Source of the DNA: Planctomycetota bacterium
GTDB lineage: Bacteria; Planctomycetota; Phycisphaerae; UBA1845; UTPLA1
Length of the DNA stretch: 64,000 nt
Reading direction: 5' to 3'
Assembly (NCBI GenBank): GCA_016235815.1
Contig: JACRIM010000004.1
Coordinates: 1 to 64,000 of the forward strand
The translations under genes were made by a program, and so were the position numbers. The notes beneath the pieces were generated by a model. It had not been told where the DNA came from. It did no database searches and saw only the letters and a list, made by a program, of their open reading frames with translations. Shown here in pieces: positions 8,926-17,341 of the stretch (the first letter of the stretch is position 1; each line of letters opens with the position of its first letter).

Positions 8926-10029
8926 CTATTTGCAATAGCCCGTCAGTCGCTTTAGGACGAGGCGGTCGCAGTCTTCGCGCGTTGCAGGTTTGATCGCCTG
9001 GAAGTCCTTGTGGTGCGAATTCTGGAAATCGACCAACACCCATTCGCCCTGCCGATCGCAGATGGCGAAGTGGGCCGCGCCGACGTTGTCCTTGCCCATC
9101 AGGTAGTCGGCGTACAGAACATAATCCGCATCGGGCTTTGCCTTGCGAACGAAGTCTCGGAATGCGCGGGCCATACCCCAGAGAACCTTTTGCTCGTTCA
9201 TGTTCGGTTGCACGGCGAACTTCTCGATATGCGGCGCGGCCGATGCCTTGGCGAGGCCGGCCTTATTAATCATCGCGACGAGGGCGGTGGCGCTGTCAGA
9301 GTTCAGCGCATCGCCCGCGTGCACGGGATAGACAAGCAACGTTGACGCGGCGGCGGTCTTCTTGAGAATGCCGAGGCGCTTCGTCATCGCCTCTTGTTCG
9401 GCCTTGTCGGGGACGCCGGTGTCTGATTCCCATTTCCTGGCGATTTTTCCTTCCGGTGCATTCGCGCGGGTCGGGTCGTCGAGGTTCAACGTGGGGCGAA
9501 GTCGCTCGGCGACGAGGAGGCAGCACTGCATTGGCTCGGCTGGTTTGATCTTTTTGAACGCGGCGTCGCGGCGTGTTTGCGCGTCGCTCCAGACGATCTC
9601 GCCGGACTTGGTGACGACGATGGTGCGCACCTCGGTGAACTTATGCTGCGGGGAGGCGATGAATTCGGTGTAGAGGACGTAGTCGGTCTCGACGGGATGG
9701 CCCTTCACGAATTCGCCGAATGCGGCGGCGGTGGTTGCGAGGTCGGCGTCGACGGCGGGGCGAAACTCGGCGTCGGAGGTTTGCAGGTTGGTCATGCCCG
9801 CCTTTTCGAGCAGCATGGCGACGACCTCGCCGACTTTGGCGACGGGCCGTCCTGCGAGATTGGTGGGCAGGACGGTCATTGAGGCGGCCTTTCCGGAATC
9901 GCGGAACGCCTTGAGCTGCGGCGTGTCGGCGGCGGATGGCTCGGTTGAGTTCGCGGTCTGGGCGCAACCGGGCAACGCCAGGGCCGCAACGAGGCCAATG
10001 ATTCGGTGGATGTGTTGAACGCGTGTCAT
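8926..10029 (-). CDS. Lipoprotein with internally duplicated domain
   Basis: This 367-residue protein has a lipoprotein signal (lipobox ALPGC) and two homologous halves. The first half has ETDYVLYTEFI then KIKPAEP-LLVAERLRP. The second has DADYVLYADYL then AIKPATR-LVLKRLTG. The function is not recognised. It lies directly downstream of a TetR gene on the same strand and is preceded by a site matching 14 of 18 bases of the TetR gene's own palindrome. It is therefore probably a TetR target induced by some stress or compound. Confidence 0.8.
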   Translation of the reverse strand: MTRVQHIHRIIGLVAALALPGCAQTANSTEPSAADTPQLKAFRDSGKAASMTVLPTNLAGRPVAKVGEVVAMLLEKAGMTNLQTSDAEFRPAVDADLATTAAAFGEFVKGHPVETDYVLYTEFIASPQHKFTEVRTIVVTKSGEIVWSDAQTRRDAAFKKIKPAEPMQCCLLVAERLRPTLNLDDPTRANAPEGKIARKWESDTGVPDKAEQEAMTKRLGILKKTAAASTLLVYPVHAGDALNSDSATALVAMINKAGLAKASAAPHIEKFAVQPNMNEQKVLWGMARAFRDFVRKAKPDADYVLYADYLMGKDNVGAAHFAICDRQGEWVLVDFQNSHHKDFQAIKPATREDCDRLVLKRLTGYCK

Positions 10030-10049
10030 GGTGGTACCCTTTCTGGTAA

Positions 10050-10072
10050 CGTATGTGTTTACTTACATTATA
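10050..10072 (-). promoter_or_regulatory. Promoter -10 with putative TetR operator
   Basis: On the minus strand TATAAT lies at 10072-10067. It is followed immediately by an 18-bp site at 10067-10050 whose plus-strand sequence is CGTATGTGTTTACTTACA. This matches 14 of 18 bases of the palindrome in front of the tetR gene. A repressor bound here would cover the transcription start of the duplicated-domain lipoprotein gene. Confidence 0.6.
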
Positions 10073-10102
10073 CTCCAACGGACGCCGCGGCGAGGTCTTT
10101 CG

Positions 10103-10705
10103 CTAGGCGGCGGAGTGACTCAGCAACAGTTCCCCCATTTGGCCGATCAGGCGGCGGCGTTGGGCGCCGGTCAATAAGTCGAGTTCGCGGCTGATGTTGG
10201 CGGCGGTGCCGAGGCCGAGCATGGCCCAGGCGATCATGGCGGGTTCGGCGGCCGATTTGGACGATTTCCGGCCGCGACTGGTCTCGATCTGATTCGCCAG
10301 GAAGCGCTGGAACCGCCCGAACATGCGACGAAGTGCCGCGCGAATCTCCGGGTCGTCGGTCTCGCTCAGCCCCGCAAACACAATGCGGTGGTGGCCGAAT
10401 TCACCGTGGTGGCGGGCTTCATACTCCAACAGGCGGCTCGCCCCTTCGGCCGGTGTTTTGCACTCGGCGAGGATGGCGCCCCAGGTTTTTGCGGAGAGGT
10501 CGAAGACGTAGTCGATGGCGGCAATGAACATGGCCTTCTTGTCGGGCCAGAGGCGGTAGAGGATGTTTTCGCGGACGTCGCAGCGACGGGCCAACTCAGC
10601 GGTGGTGGTTCGCCGGTAGCTGAGTTCGGCGAAGGCCTTTGCGAGGATCGGCAGGAACTCGCGGCGTTTTTCGTGGCTGAGGCTGCGGCGCGGCATATCG
10701 GACAA
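10103..10705 (-). CDS. TetR/AcrR-family transcriptional regulator
   Basis: This protein of 197-200 residues has the TetR fold. The N-terminal helix-turn-helix (about residues 20-60) reads AELARRCDVRENILYRLWPDKKAMFIAAI, compressed here as AELARRCDVREN then LYRLWPDKKAMF. The C-terminal ligand-binding domain is helical. The start is either TTG at 10705, only about 3 nt after AGGAG, or ATG at 10696, about 12 nt after it. The gene is preceded by a strong promoter overlapped by an 18-bp palindrome, so it is probably autoregulated. It sits upstream of the lipoprotein gene, which has a similar site. Confidence 0.88.
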   Translation of the reverse strand: MSDMPRRSLSHEKRREFLPILAKAFAELSYRRTTTAELARRCDVRENILYRLWPDKKAMFIAAIDYVFDLSAKTWGAILAECKTPAEGASRLLEYEARHHGEFGHHRIVFAGLSETDDPEIRAALRRMFGRFQRFLANQIETSRGRKSSKSAAEPAMIAWAMLGLGTAANISRELDLLTGAQRRRLIGQMGELLLSHSAA

Positions 10706-10724
10706 GGACTCCTAACATCCGATG

Positions 10725-10769
10725 TGTAACTGTTCACTTACATTATGACATGAATTCGTGATTTGTCAA
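10725..10769 (-). promoter_or_regulatory. tetR promoter and TetR operator palindrome
   Basis: On the minus strand TTGACA (10769-10764) and CATAAT (10747-10742) are separated by 16 bp. An 18-bp near-perfect palindrome, plus-strand TGTAACTGTTCACTTACA, lies at 10725-10742 over the expected transcription start. The TGTAA/TTACA arms are typical of TetR/AcrR operators. Confidence 0.75.
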
Positions 10770-11082
10770 GCGCGCTCCAGTCGGCCGGGTTGATTGACGC
10801 GACAGGAGGGAGTTCGTGCCGACCGTGGAGTCGGGGGTAAAGACCAATCCTGTGCCCAGATGCGCCGAGTGGGCATCGAACGAAGGCGCGGTACTCCAAG
10901 GCGAGATTCTCGTTTCGTCAGTGGATCCAGGACTTGACTAATCAGGGATGTGAACAATGTAGACGGCTGTAACATCTGTGTTAACAGACGCTTATGGAGA
11001 TAGTTCAGGTTTCACTGTTGCGTTGTAATTGAAACTGAGTCTCAATATCATATAGAACCGAGGCAAGTTTTGGCCCAAGAAA
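10770..11082. other. Intergenic region without recognisable gene
   Basis: This 313-bp gap lies between divergently oriented genes. It contains a small TGAGNCTCA palindrome at 11036-11044 but no promoter or RNA that I can recognise. Confidence 0.4.
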
Positions 11083-12111
11083 GTGAAAACGGACATGGCA
11101 ACCACCTCCCCCAAACAGCTTCTCGCCCCGAGTCCATTTGGAGGAAACTGCTACGAATGGGTTGATCAACCGTACCCACACCTCCGAAGCGGAATAAGGC
11201 GTGTGCCACGACCAGTCGTTGTACATTTGGCGCGCGAGTCGAGTTTTCGGAGGCCGGGTTTTACATTGATAGAGCTGCTGGTTTCAATCGCGATTGTGTC
11301 GCTCTTGCTGTCGATTCTCTTGCCTGCCATGAGCGCAGCGCGGCAGAGCGCGCATGCCGGCGCGTGCCTGTCCAACTTGCGCCGAATCGGCATCAGTTGC
11401 GTAATGTACGTTGAGAGGTCGGAGGGCTTTTATCCTCCAATGCGTCTTTCCGCCGCAAACGGCGTTACCTATGTAAACGAATTCGGCGCGGCCCAGCCGC
11501 GCTGGCAGTGGTTCCTGGCGTTTGAACTCGGGGCGATCATCACTCCGCCAGCCGTTTCCGCGGGGCCGTGGGGCGACGCATATTCACGCACGATGAACAA
11601 CAATTTCTTCATTTGCCCTTCACTCACAGGACCTTTCTCTCGCGATATTCGAAACGGCGCCTACGGCTACAACTACCAATACCTCGGCAATTCGCGAACC
11701 GATTTCGCAGCTCCGGCTTATGACAATTTTCCGATCTCGGAAAACCAAATCCGCGTGCCCGCGGAGACGATTGTTTTTGCGGATAGCCGGGGCGCACAGG
11801 CCGATCACGGGAAGCACTCGTACACGCTGGATCCGCCGCGGCTGGCCCGCGAAAAGAACGCCGTCAAGTTCGGCCCCGGCGCCGAAGACGGCCCTATCGC
11901 GCATTCGCCCGCCGAGGCACGGCATCGCGGCCGGGCGGTGACCAGTTTCAGCGACGGACACGCAGAGCAGTTGTCGCTCCATCAGCTTGGCTACGAGCTT
12001 AGCGCTGCAGGGGTGGTCGTGCCGGTTCGGGACGGCACTGGGTCGTCGGCATCTAATCGGCTCTGGAGCGGACTTGGCTCTGACCATTATGAGGCGGCCC
12101 CCTCGCCTTAG
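11083..12111 (+). CDS. Prepilin-type protein with H-x9-DG-like C-terminus
   Basis: The protein contains a type IV prepilin cleavage and methylation segment (PG-FTLIELLVSIAIVSLLL). A globular domain typical of planctomycete pseudopilin-like proteins follows, with ICPSL and a late HRGRAVTSFSDGHAE segment. Such proteins are processed by prepilin peptidase and built into a pseudopilus or surface fibre. The ATG at 11083 would give an unusually long 59-residue leader. A GTG at 11203, behind GGAATAAGG, would give a more normal 19-residue leader, so the start is uncertain. It stands alone, with no secretion genes nearby. Confidence 0.8.
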   Translation: MKTDMATTSPKQLLAPSPFGGNCYEWVDQPYPHLRSGIRRVPRPVVVHLARESSFRRPGFTLIELLVSIAIVSLLLSILLPAMSAARQSAHAGACLSNLRRIGISCVMYVERSEGFYPPMRLSAANGVTYVNEFGAAQPRWQWFLAFELGAIITPPAVSAGPWGDAYSRTMNNNFFICPSLTGPFSRDIRNGAYGYNYQYLGNSRTDFAAPAYDNFPISENQIRVPAETIVFADSRGAQADHGKHSYTLDPPRLAREKNAVKFGPGAEDGPIAHSPAEARHRGRAVTSFSDGHAEQLSLHQLGYELSAAGVVVPVRDGTGSSASNRLWSGLGSDHYEAAPSP

Positions 12112-12167
12112 AGATTACCGAGGGGCGAGTGGCGCGATTTGACGGCGATGGGCAACCACTCGAATCG

Positions 12168-12935
12168 TCATCCGCGCGTGCCAGAAACATATCCAACTAT
12201 CAGCCAATCCCATGGGTACGGCTCGCGCATCCACTTGGGCGGGGCGTCGAATTCAGTGGACCAGGGGTATTCGAGCTTTCGCACGTTTTCGATACGGAAA
12301 CCGACGGAGACGAGTTCAGACTCTAGTTCTTCGCGGAGGTGGTGCTTGGTCAGCACGCGGTTGAGGCGGAGGTGGCCGTTGGCGATTTCGCGGGCGGAGT
12401 GACTCGCAAATCGAACCGAGCCGGGCATCCAGCCGTTCGCGGATTTCGGGGCGCGGCGCTTCCATTCCTGCCGTCGATGATGGGTAAGCAGGGCGGATTC
12501 GAGCGACGGGGCGAGCAGGAGCAGGCGGCCGCGGGGCTTGAGGGAGCGGCGGATATTTTCCAGCATGATGCGGCGCTGTCGCAGTGACGGCGCGAGCAGA
12601 ACATTCGCACAAAGGGCAACATCGACGTGGGCAAGCGGATCACGCGGGCGGCCGAGGTTGCGGGTGTGATACTCGATGTTGCTGAATCGGTGGCAGGACT
12701 TTTGGGCGACGACGAGGCATTCGGCGGAGTGGTCCATCGCGATGACGCGGCCGAATCGCGCGGCGAGGGCGGGGAGATACTTTCCGACGCCACAGCCAAA
12801 GTCGCCGGCGGTTTTTCGTTTTGATCCGAGGCGGTTGAGGAGCGCGGTCATGTGGCCGCGGAGGTCGGCGGCGAGGGAATCGAAGACGATGTCGTCATAC
12901 TCGGCGGCGACGTCGTCCCAGTGTTTCGCATCCAT
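12168..12935 (-). CDS. Class I SAM-dependent methyltransferase
   Basis: This 255-residue protein carries methyltransferase motif I (AGDFGCGVGKYLPAL, about residues 43-57), an acidic residue after the second strand (VIAMDHS) and a motif IV-like segment (VDVALCANVL). A helical C-terminal part follows. The substrate is not evident. The downstream neighbour at 12961-13488 lies in the same direction 25 bp upstream of its start, so the two may be co-transcribed. It is probably cytoplasmic. Confidence 0.82.
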   Translation of the reverse strand: MDAKHWDDVAAEYDDIVFDSLAADLRGHMTALLNRLGSKRKTAGDFGCGVGKYLPALAARFGRVIAMDHSAECLVVAQKSCHRFSNIEYHTRNLGRPRDPLAHVDVALCANVLLAPSLRQRRIMLENIRRSLKPRGRLLLLAPSLESALLTHHRRQEWKRRAPKSANGWMPGSVRFASHSAREIANGHLRLNRVLTKHHLREELESELVSVGFRIENVRKLEYPWSTEFDAPPKWMREPYPWDWLIVGYVSGTRG

Positions 12936-12960
12936 GCGAACCGTCTCCGCGCCGTGGTGG

Positions 12961-13488
12961 CTACCTGCCCTGGGTTTCCTCGATGCGGGCTTTCGTCTGT
13001 GCTTTGAGGTGCTCGTTTTTCAGGCCGGCCTTTTCGGCGGCGCGAAGGGCCTGCTCTCCGGTACATTTTCCGGAGACGCCGAGATAGGCACCGTAGGCGG
13101 CACCGGCGCGATTGCCGCCGGCGCAGTGCAGAAGAATCTTTTCGCCCTTGTGTTTCTCGAAGCCGTCGACGACGGCCTTGGCCTGTTCCGGCGTCATCTG
13201 GTCGGACTTCATTGGGATGTGGATGTAGTGAAGTCCGAGCGACTTTGCATGAGCGCGTTCTTCCGCCGCGCCTTCCTGTTCGCCACGCAGATCGATGATG
13301 GTGGTGACGCCGCGCGATTTCATTTCGCGGAGGCCCTCGGTGGTGGGCGCGCCGGCGATGTAGACGTCGCCGTCGCGGGTGACGTTTTTCACGCCGGCGA
13401 TGTCAATGGGTTGGGGATTGGGCTGATGGCAGGCAGCGAGCGCGGCTGCCATCAAACCGACGAATACGGCTTTCCAGGTACGTGCCAT
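12961..13488 (-). CDS. Exported dual-specificity-phosphatase-like protein
   Basis: This 175-residue protein has a lipoprotein signal (lipobox LAAC near residue 20). A phosphatase-like domain related to the DUF442/beta-lactamase-hydrolase-like group follows. The HCAGGNRAGAA segment (about residues 120-130) fits the HC-x5-R phosphate loop. GVTTIIDLRGEQE resembles the second strand and loop seen in these proteins. It would act in the envelope on a phospho-substrate that I cannot name. It lies 9 bp upstream, in transcription order downstream, of the subtilase gene, so the two may share a transcript. Confidence 0.75.
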   Translation of the reverse strand: MARTWKAVFVGLMAAALAACHQPNPQPIDIAGVKNVTRDGDVYIAGAPTTEGLREMKSRGVTTIIDLRGEQEGAAEERAHAKSLGLHYIHIPMKSDQMTPEQAKAVVDGFEKHKGEKILLHCAGGNRAGAAYGAYLGVSGKCTGEQALRAAEKAGLKNEHLKAQTKARIEETQGR

Positions 13489-13497
13489 CGCCGCGTA

Positions 13498-15972
13498 CTA
13501 TGGGCAACCGCCGCTCAGAATGCAATCGACGAAGTTCGAGACGTCAGGCTCGTCCACCACGTTGTTCGGCGTGTTTTCGAGGTCACCCGCGCAGCGTTCG
13601 ACCGGGATGGCACCGCCGTTGACGACGATCTCGCTGAACCGGGCGATGTCGCCGCCATCGACGAGGCCGTCGCGATTCACGTCGCCGCGAACACAGGAAA
13701 GTGAAACTCTGAATGCACCCGGCAACGTCGCGGTCTGCGAATCCGGATTGATGAGGACGACATCCCAGTTGCCCGGTTCGGCGGCGGTCAAATCGAAATT
13801 GCAGGTGACGCGATCGGCCGTGACCACCGAGGTTCCGGTCGCAACGATATCAGGATTGCCGATCATGGCGAGCTTGACGGTCGTGGTGCCGGAGAGCTGG
13901 AAGTTCGCACCGTCGAGGTCGGTGATGGCGACGATCGAGCCTGAAGCGCCGCTGTCCGGCGTGATCGAATTGAGGATCGGGGCCGGGGCTTGATCCGAAA
14001 CATCGCCGGTGACAACAAGGGCGAAACCCTGGAGGCCGACGTTCACGGCGGCGGCTTTCACGCGGACGGTCCACTGACCGACGGGCGGCGAATTGAGCAT
14101 GACCATTTCGACGTTGTTCTTTGCGTCTTTGGTTCCGCCGACAATGGAAACTCCGTTCGTGATCTGGTTGCCCAGATACAGCGTGCTGCCTGGCGAAACG
14201 ACTTCGAGGTCGAGATCATTGATGACGGGATTGCCGCTGCCGGTGGAGGCGGAGGCTTCTTTGTCCGTCCAGACCAGTGTGATCTTCAGCGGCTCGGTGG
14301 AGCCGTCGACGTTGATGGGGTATTCCTGCTGCTGGCCGGTGGACATGCCGCTGGCGTTGCGGATGTCGGCGGGGACGACGAGTTTGCGCGCGTTGCCGGC
14401 GAAGTACAGTGAGTTTTCAAGAAGGAGGCGGCCCCAGCCTTCGCGGACGCCGGGGTAGCCCGCGGCGGTCATATCAACGGTTCCGTTGAGCAGGGTTGCC
14501 TTGATCAGCGCGCCGCTGGGGGTGAAGGCGTCGGGGGCGTTGGCGGCGCCGGATGGATAGTAGCCGTTCATGTAGTACTGGCGGACCAGGAGGCCCGCGC
14601 CGGCGATGGCGGGGCATGCCATCGAGGTGCCCGTTAGCTGTGCGGTCGAACAGGACGTGCCTGAGCCGCTCGCCGAGTTGGTGTTGCAACCGGGGGCCCA
14701 GATTTCGGGTTTGCGACGACCATCGACCGTGGGGCCTGCGCCGCCGGTGCAGAATGCGCCCTGGGTCGGCGTGTCATTGGAGTTGCCGACGGCGAGGACG
14801 TTTTTTGCATTCTCGGGGTTCTTCAGGGCACTCAGATTCGTAACCGCGAAGCATACGAGGATGTCTTCCTGATCGTAGGAAATTCGGTCGATGCCGCGGC
14901 AAAGGCCGTCGTAATTCGTGGTGTTGTCGTTGCCCCAGCTATTGGTGTACACGCGAGCACCCTGGCCGAACTGTGTATTCGCCGCGTTGTAGAACCCGGT
15001 GTCGCTAAACGAGGGGACCGGGCTGTACACAAACCTCGCACCGTAGGCCATGCCGCGGAGGTTGCCGGTGCTGCCGTTGATATCTTCGCCGACGGCGGTT
15101 CCGGCGGTGTGAGTGCCGTGCTGGTCGTAGCCTGCGGTCGTGTTGTAGGCGACGATCTTTCGATGCAGGGGGCCGATGGGATTCACGGTGTCAATGAAGG
15201 CACAGTGTGTTTGGTTCGCCTTGCCGTCCATGTGGCCGAGGATCTGGCCGGTGCCGGTAAGGCCGTTGGCCCAGATGGTCGTCGAGTCGGTGACGTTTGT
15301 CTGGATGATCCATCGTGTGGTGGCGTTGCGATAAGTAATCTCGGGGGCTTCTTCGACGTAATGCACATCAGTGATCGCGGCGAGGCGGGCGACGTCCGCG
15401 CTGGGCACGGTTGCCGAGATGACGAGCGTGCCGCCTTCATCTTCGATGTAATGAATCTTGTTTCCGCGCATTGCGCCGATGGCGTTGACGGCCTTTGAGG
15501 TGCCGCGGCCGGCAAACAGGGTGACGAGGATCGGGGTCATGCCCTGAGCGGCCAACTCTTGCCGCTCCTGCGTCAAGTGGGCGCGCGTGCCGAGTTCGGG
15601 GTCGAGCTTCCATGCCGACTGGAATTCGCCAATCCATGTGACGAAGGGTAGTTGGTTGATTGCGGTTGGCGCGACGCCTTTGAGGTCGACGACGTAGGCG
15701 TAGGAAGGCAGGTATTCACCGAGCACCACACCTGCATTGCGAAGCGATTCGGCGCGCTGCGGCGTGATGGGGCCGTCCAGCTGAATGACATACATACGAT
15801 CGGCCGCAAAGGCGTCGGCGCGAACGTGCATCAGATTCTCAAGAGCGGCGGTTTCTTTGACGCCGATGTTGAGAGAGAGCTTGCCGGCCTGCGCGTCCTC
15901 GGCGCGAGCAACGCCGGTCAAAGCAGCAAGTAGAGACAACGCGAGCACGGCCCCGGTGAGTCGGGTTTTCAT
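13498..15972 (-). CDS. Secreted subtilisin-like protease with dockerin-like C-terminus
   Basis: This 824-residue S8 peptidase has a Sec signal peptide of 24 residues (GVARA-EDA). An N-terminal prodomain-like region (about 30-215) precedes the catalytic domain. Asp249 (GHMDG), His285 (HGTHTAG) and Ser450 (GTSMA) form the triad. After a beta-sandwich and an IPT-like segment (about 660-755) the C-terminus has two Asp-rich calcium loops: GDVNRDGLVDGGDI and, more degenerate, a second DEPDV loop. It ends in a short CILSGGCP tail. A similar tail closes the protein at 42534-44117, suggesting a shared surface-anchoring or sorting module. Confidence 0.9.
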   Translation of the reverse strand: MKTRLTGAVLALSLLAALTGVARAEDAQAGKLSLNIGVKETAALENLMHVRADAFAADRMYVIQLDGPITPQRAESLRNAGVVLGEYLPSYAYVVDLKGVAPTAINQLPFVTWIGEFQSAWKLDPELGTRAHLTQERQELAAQGMTPILVTLFAGRGTSKAVNAIGAMRGNKIHYIEDEGGTLVISATVPSADVARLAAITDVHYVEEAPEITYRNATTRWIIQTNVTDSTTIWANGLTGTGQILGHMDGKANQTHCAFIDTVNPIGPLHRKIVAYNTTAGYDQHGTHTAGTAVGEDINGSTGNLRGMAYGARFVYSPVPSFSDTGFYNAANTQFGQGARVYTNSWGNDNTTNYDGLCRGIDRISYDQEDILVCFAVTNLSALKNPENAKNVLAVGNSNDTPTQGAFCTGGAGPTVDGRRKPEIWAPGCNTNSASGSGTSCSTAQLTGTSMACPAIAGAGLLVRQYYMNGYYPSGAANAPDAFTPSGALIKATLLNGTVDMTAAGYPGVREGWGRLLLENSLYFAGNARKLVVPADIRNASGMSTGQQQEYPINVDGSTEPLKITLVWTDKEASASTGSGNPVINDLDLEVVSPGSTLYLGNQITNGVSIVGGTKDAKNNVEMVMLNSPPVGQWTVRVKAAAVNVGLQGFALVVTGDVSDQAPAPILNSITPDSGASGSIVAITDLDGANFQLSGTTTVKLAMIGNPDIVATGTSVVTADRVTCNFDLTAAEPGNWDVVLINPDSQTATLPGAFRVSLSCVRGDVNRDGLVDGGDIARFSEIVVNGGAIPVERCAGDLENTPNNVVDEPDVSNFVDCILSGGCP

Positions 15973-16158
15973 GGGTGGATCCTGATGATTAACGGGCGAT
16001 GGTTTCCGCCGTGAGAGTCAGCGGATCAAAGGCGATCGGTTCCCTGCTCCTCCACCTCCAAAGCGCCCTGGATAATCAAATAATCATATCGACGTCGCAG
16101 CGGAAATGCGAGTGCGATATCGAACGATGTGGAGTCGGATTGTCCCAAAATAGGGGCT

Positions 16159-16186
16159 ATCCCCGTGTGGTTGTGCACACGGGGAT
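16159..16186 (-). terminator. Possible terminator hairpin after the YceH-family gene
   Basis: A perfect 11-bp stem (ATCCCCGTGTG/CACACGGGGAT) with a 6-nt loop lies between the end of the YceH-family gene (16230) and the start of the subtilase gene. On the minus strand it is followed after about eight bases by TATTTT, a weak U-tract. Termination is plausible but not certain. Confidence 0.5.
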
Positions 16187-16229
16187 GGTGATCATTCAAT
16201 GCGCAAGGTCCGCACGGCGGGGAGGCTGG

Positions 16230-16904
16230 TCAGGGGAGCAAACCGGCGGCGCGGAGTTTTTCGCGGAGTGATGCCACATCGGCTTTGAGGGCGGCGACTT
16301 CGGCCTCGAGTTCATCGAGCCGCGATGGTGATGGCGCGGAAGGCGCGGCATGTGTGGGTGTGGTTGTTGAAACATAGCCGGCATGAGAGGGCACGTTGTC
16401 GGCGACCGGCCCGCCGAGCAGTTGAGCGAAGCGCGTGGCGGATTGGCCGGGTTGTCGGGCGAGTTCGCGGACCATGGGCGGGTCCATGCGTTCGAGTTCG
16501 GCGAGCACTTCGCGCACATAGTCGGTGGCTTCCAGCCGTGTCATGCGTGAGGCGTTGGTGCGCAGTTCGCCGATGGTCTGCGGCCCGCGGATCATCAGTT
16601 CGGCCATGATGGCCTTTTGGGGCGTGGACCAGCCGAAGCGTTTTTCGACTTCGTGGCGGAACTTGTTGGATCGCGAGCCAGGCTCGGGCGGAGCGATGGT
16701 CACGAGTTGCCACTGTTGCAGCGTGTGGACGGCGGCGGCAATGTCGCCCTCGGGGAGGGTGAGCACCGGGTGGCGGTTGTTCTTTTGGTTGCAGGCGGCG
16801 GTGATGCTGTTGAGCGTCATCGGGTAGGACTGCGGAACGGCCATGGCTTTTTCGATGAGGACGCCGAGCACGCGGATTTCGATTGCGTTGAGTTCGATGG
16901 CCAT
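16230..16904 (-). CDS. YceH family (DUF480) protein
   Basis: This 224-residue protein matches the YceH family. It begins with ELNAIEIRVLGVLIEKAMAV and has the characteristic NSITAACNQKNNRHP segment. Two winged-helix-like domains follow, and then a short C-terminal coiled coil (LDELEAEVAALKADVASL). The family's role is unknown. The start at 16904 follows GAGAGGA; the longer frame reads through low-complexity repeat DNA and is rejected. It is probably a cytosolic, nucleic-acid-related protein. Confidence 0.92.
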   Translation of the reverse strand: MAIELNAIEIRVLGVLIEKAMAVPQSYPMTLNSITAACNQKNNRHPVLTLPEGDIAAAVHTLQQWQLVTIAPPEPGSRSNKFRHEVEKRFGWSTPQKAIMAELMIRGPQTIGELRTNASRMTRLEATDYVREVLAELERMDPPMVRELARQPGQSATRFAQLLGGPVADNVPSHAGYVSTTTPTHAAPSAPSPSRLDELEAEVAALKADVASLREKLRAAGLLP

Positions 16905-16970
16905 GGGATATCGGTCCTCTCTGCGTAATCGTAACAGGAACGGGATTGGGGAGAAGGCAGAGAGGAAAAA

Positions 16971-17090
16971 GGGAACGGGGAACAGGGAACAGGGAACAGG
17001 AGGGAGGCACAAAGGCACGGAGGCACGGAGGCACAAAGGGAATAGGGAACGGGGAACAGAAAAAGGCACAAAGTCACCGAGGCACAGAGT
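16971..17090. repeat. Heptamer and octamer tandem repeats (STRR-like)
   Basis: Four GGGAACR heptamers lie at 16971-16998, four GGCACRRA octamers at 17006-17037 and three more GGGAAYR heptamers at 17038-17058. Degenerate GGCACAAAG-type units follow to about 17090. This resembles the short tandemly repeated sequences of cyanobacteria. It sits upstream of the YceH-family gene. Confidence 0.8.
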
Positions 17091-17154
17091 CGTAGGGTCC
17101 GCTGTGCGGACCATTGGTTGTCGCGCATTCGTGGTCCGCACAGCGGACCCTACG
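17091..17154. repeat. Nested inverted repeat with 23-bp arms
   Basis: Arms at 17091-17113 and 17132-17154 are perfect reverse complements separated by 18 bp. Each arm itself contains a smaller palindrome (GGTCCGC and GCGGACC around TGT or ACA), so the DNA could fold as one long hairpin or two small ones. A single arm recurs inside a gene at 38842-38863. The rest of the gap to 17341 holds nothing I recognise. Confidence 0.8.
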
Positions 17155-17341
17155 GAGTGATCCCCCGTGTTATTGCTCGCACCGATAAGCTCGGCGTCGA
17201 TTGACTCGTCCTGCGCGGGATTGTTGATTCGCCATTTTCAAGAGCCATAGAATCAATCACACGGCGCGGGCGACTGCGTCGTGAGGGGGTGTCGGCGTCG
17301 CGTCTTAGGGCGCGGCGCCGCTTCTATCTGGGGGAAAACGC

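Noticed and set aside
11036-11044. TGAGTCTCA palindrome upstream of a prepilin gene, possible regulator site
   Set aside because: It is too short, occurs once and has no matching regulator in the neighbourhood.
16971-17090. CRISPR array
   Set aside because: The units are 7-8 bp with no spacers, so this is a tandem repeat and not CRISPR.
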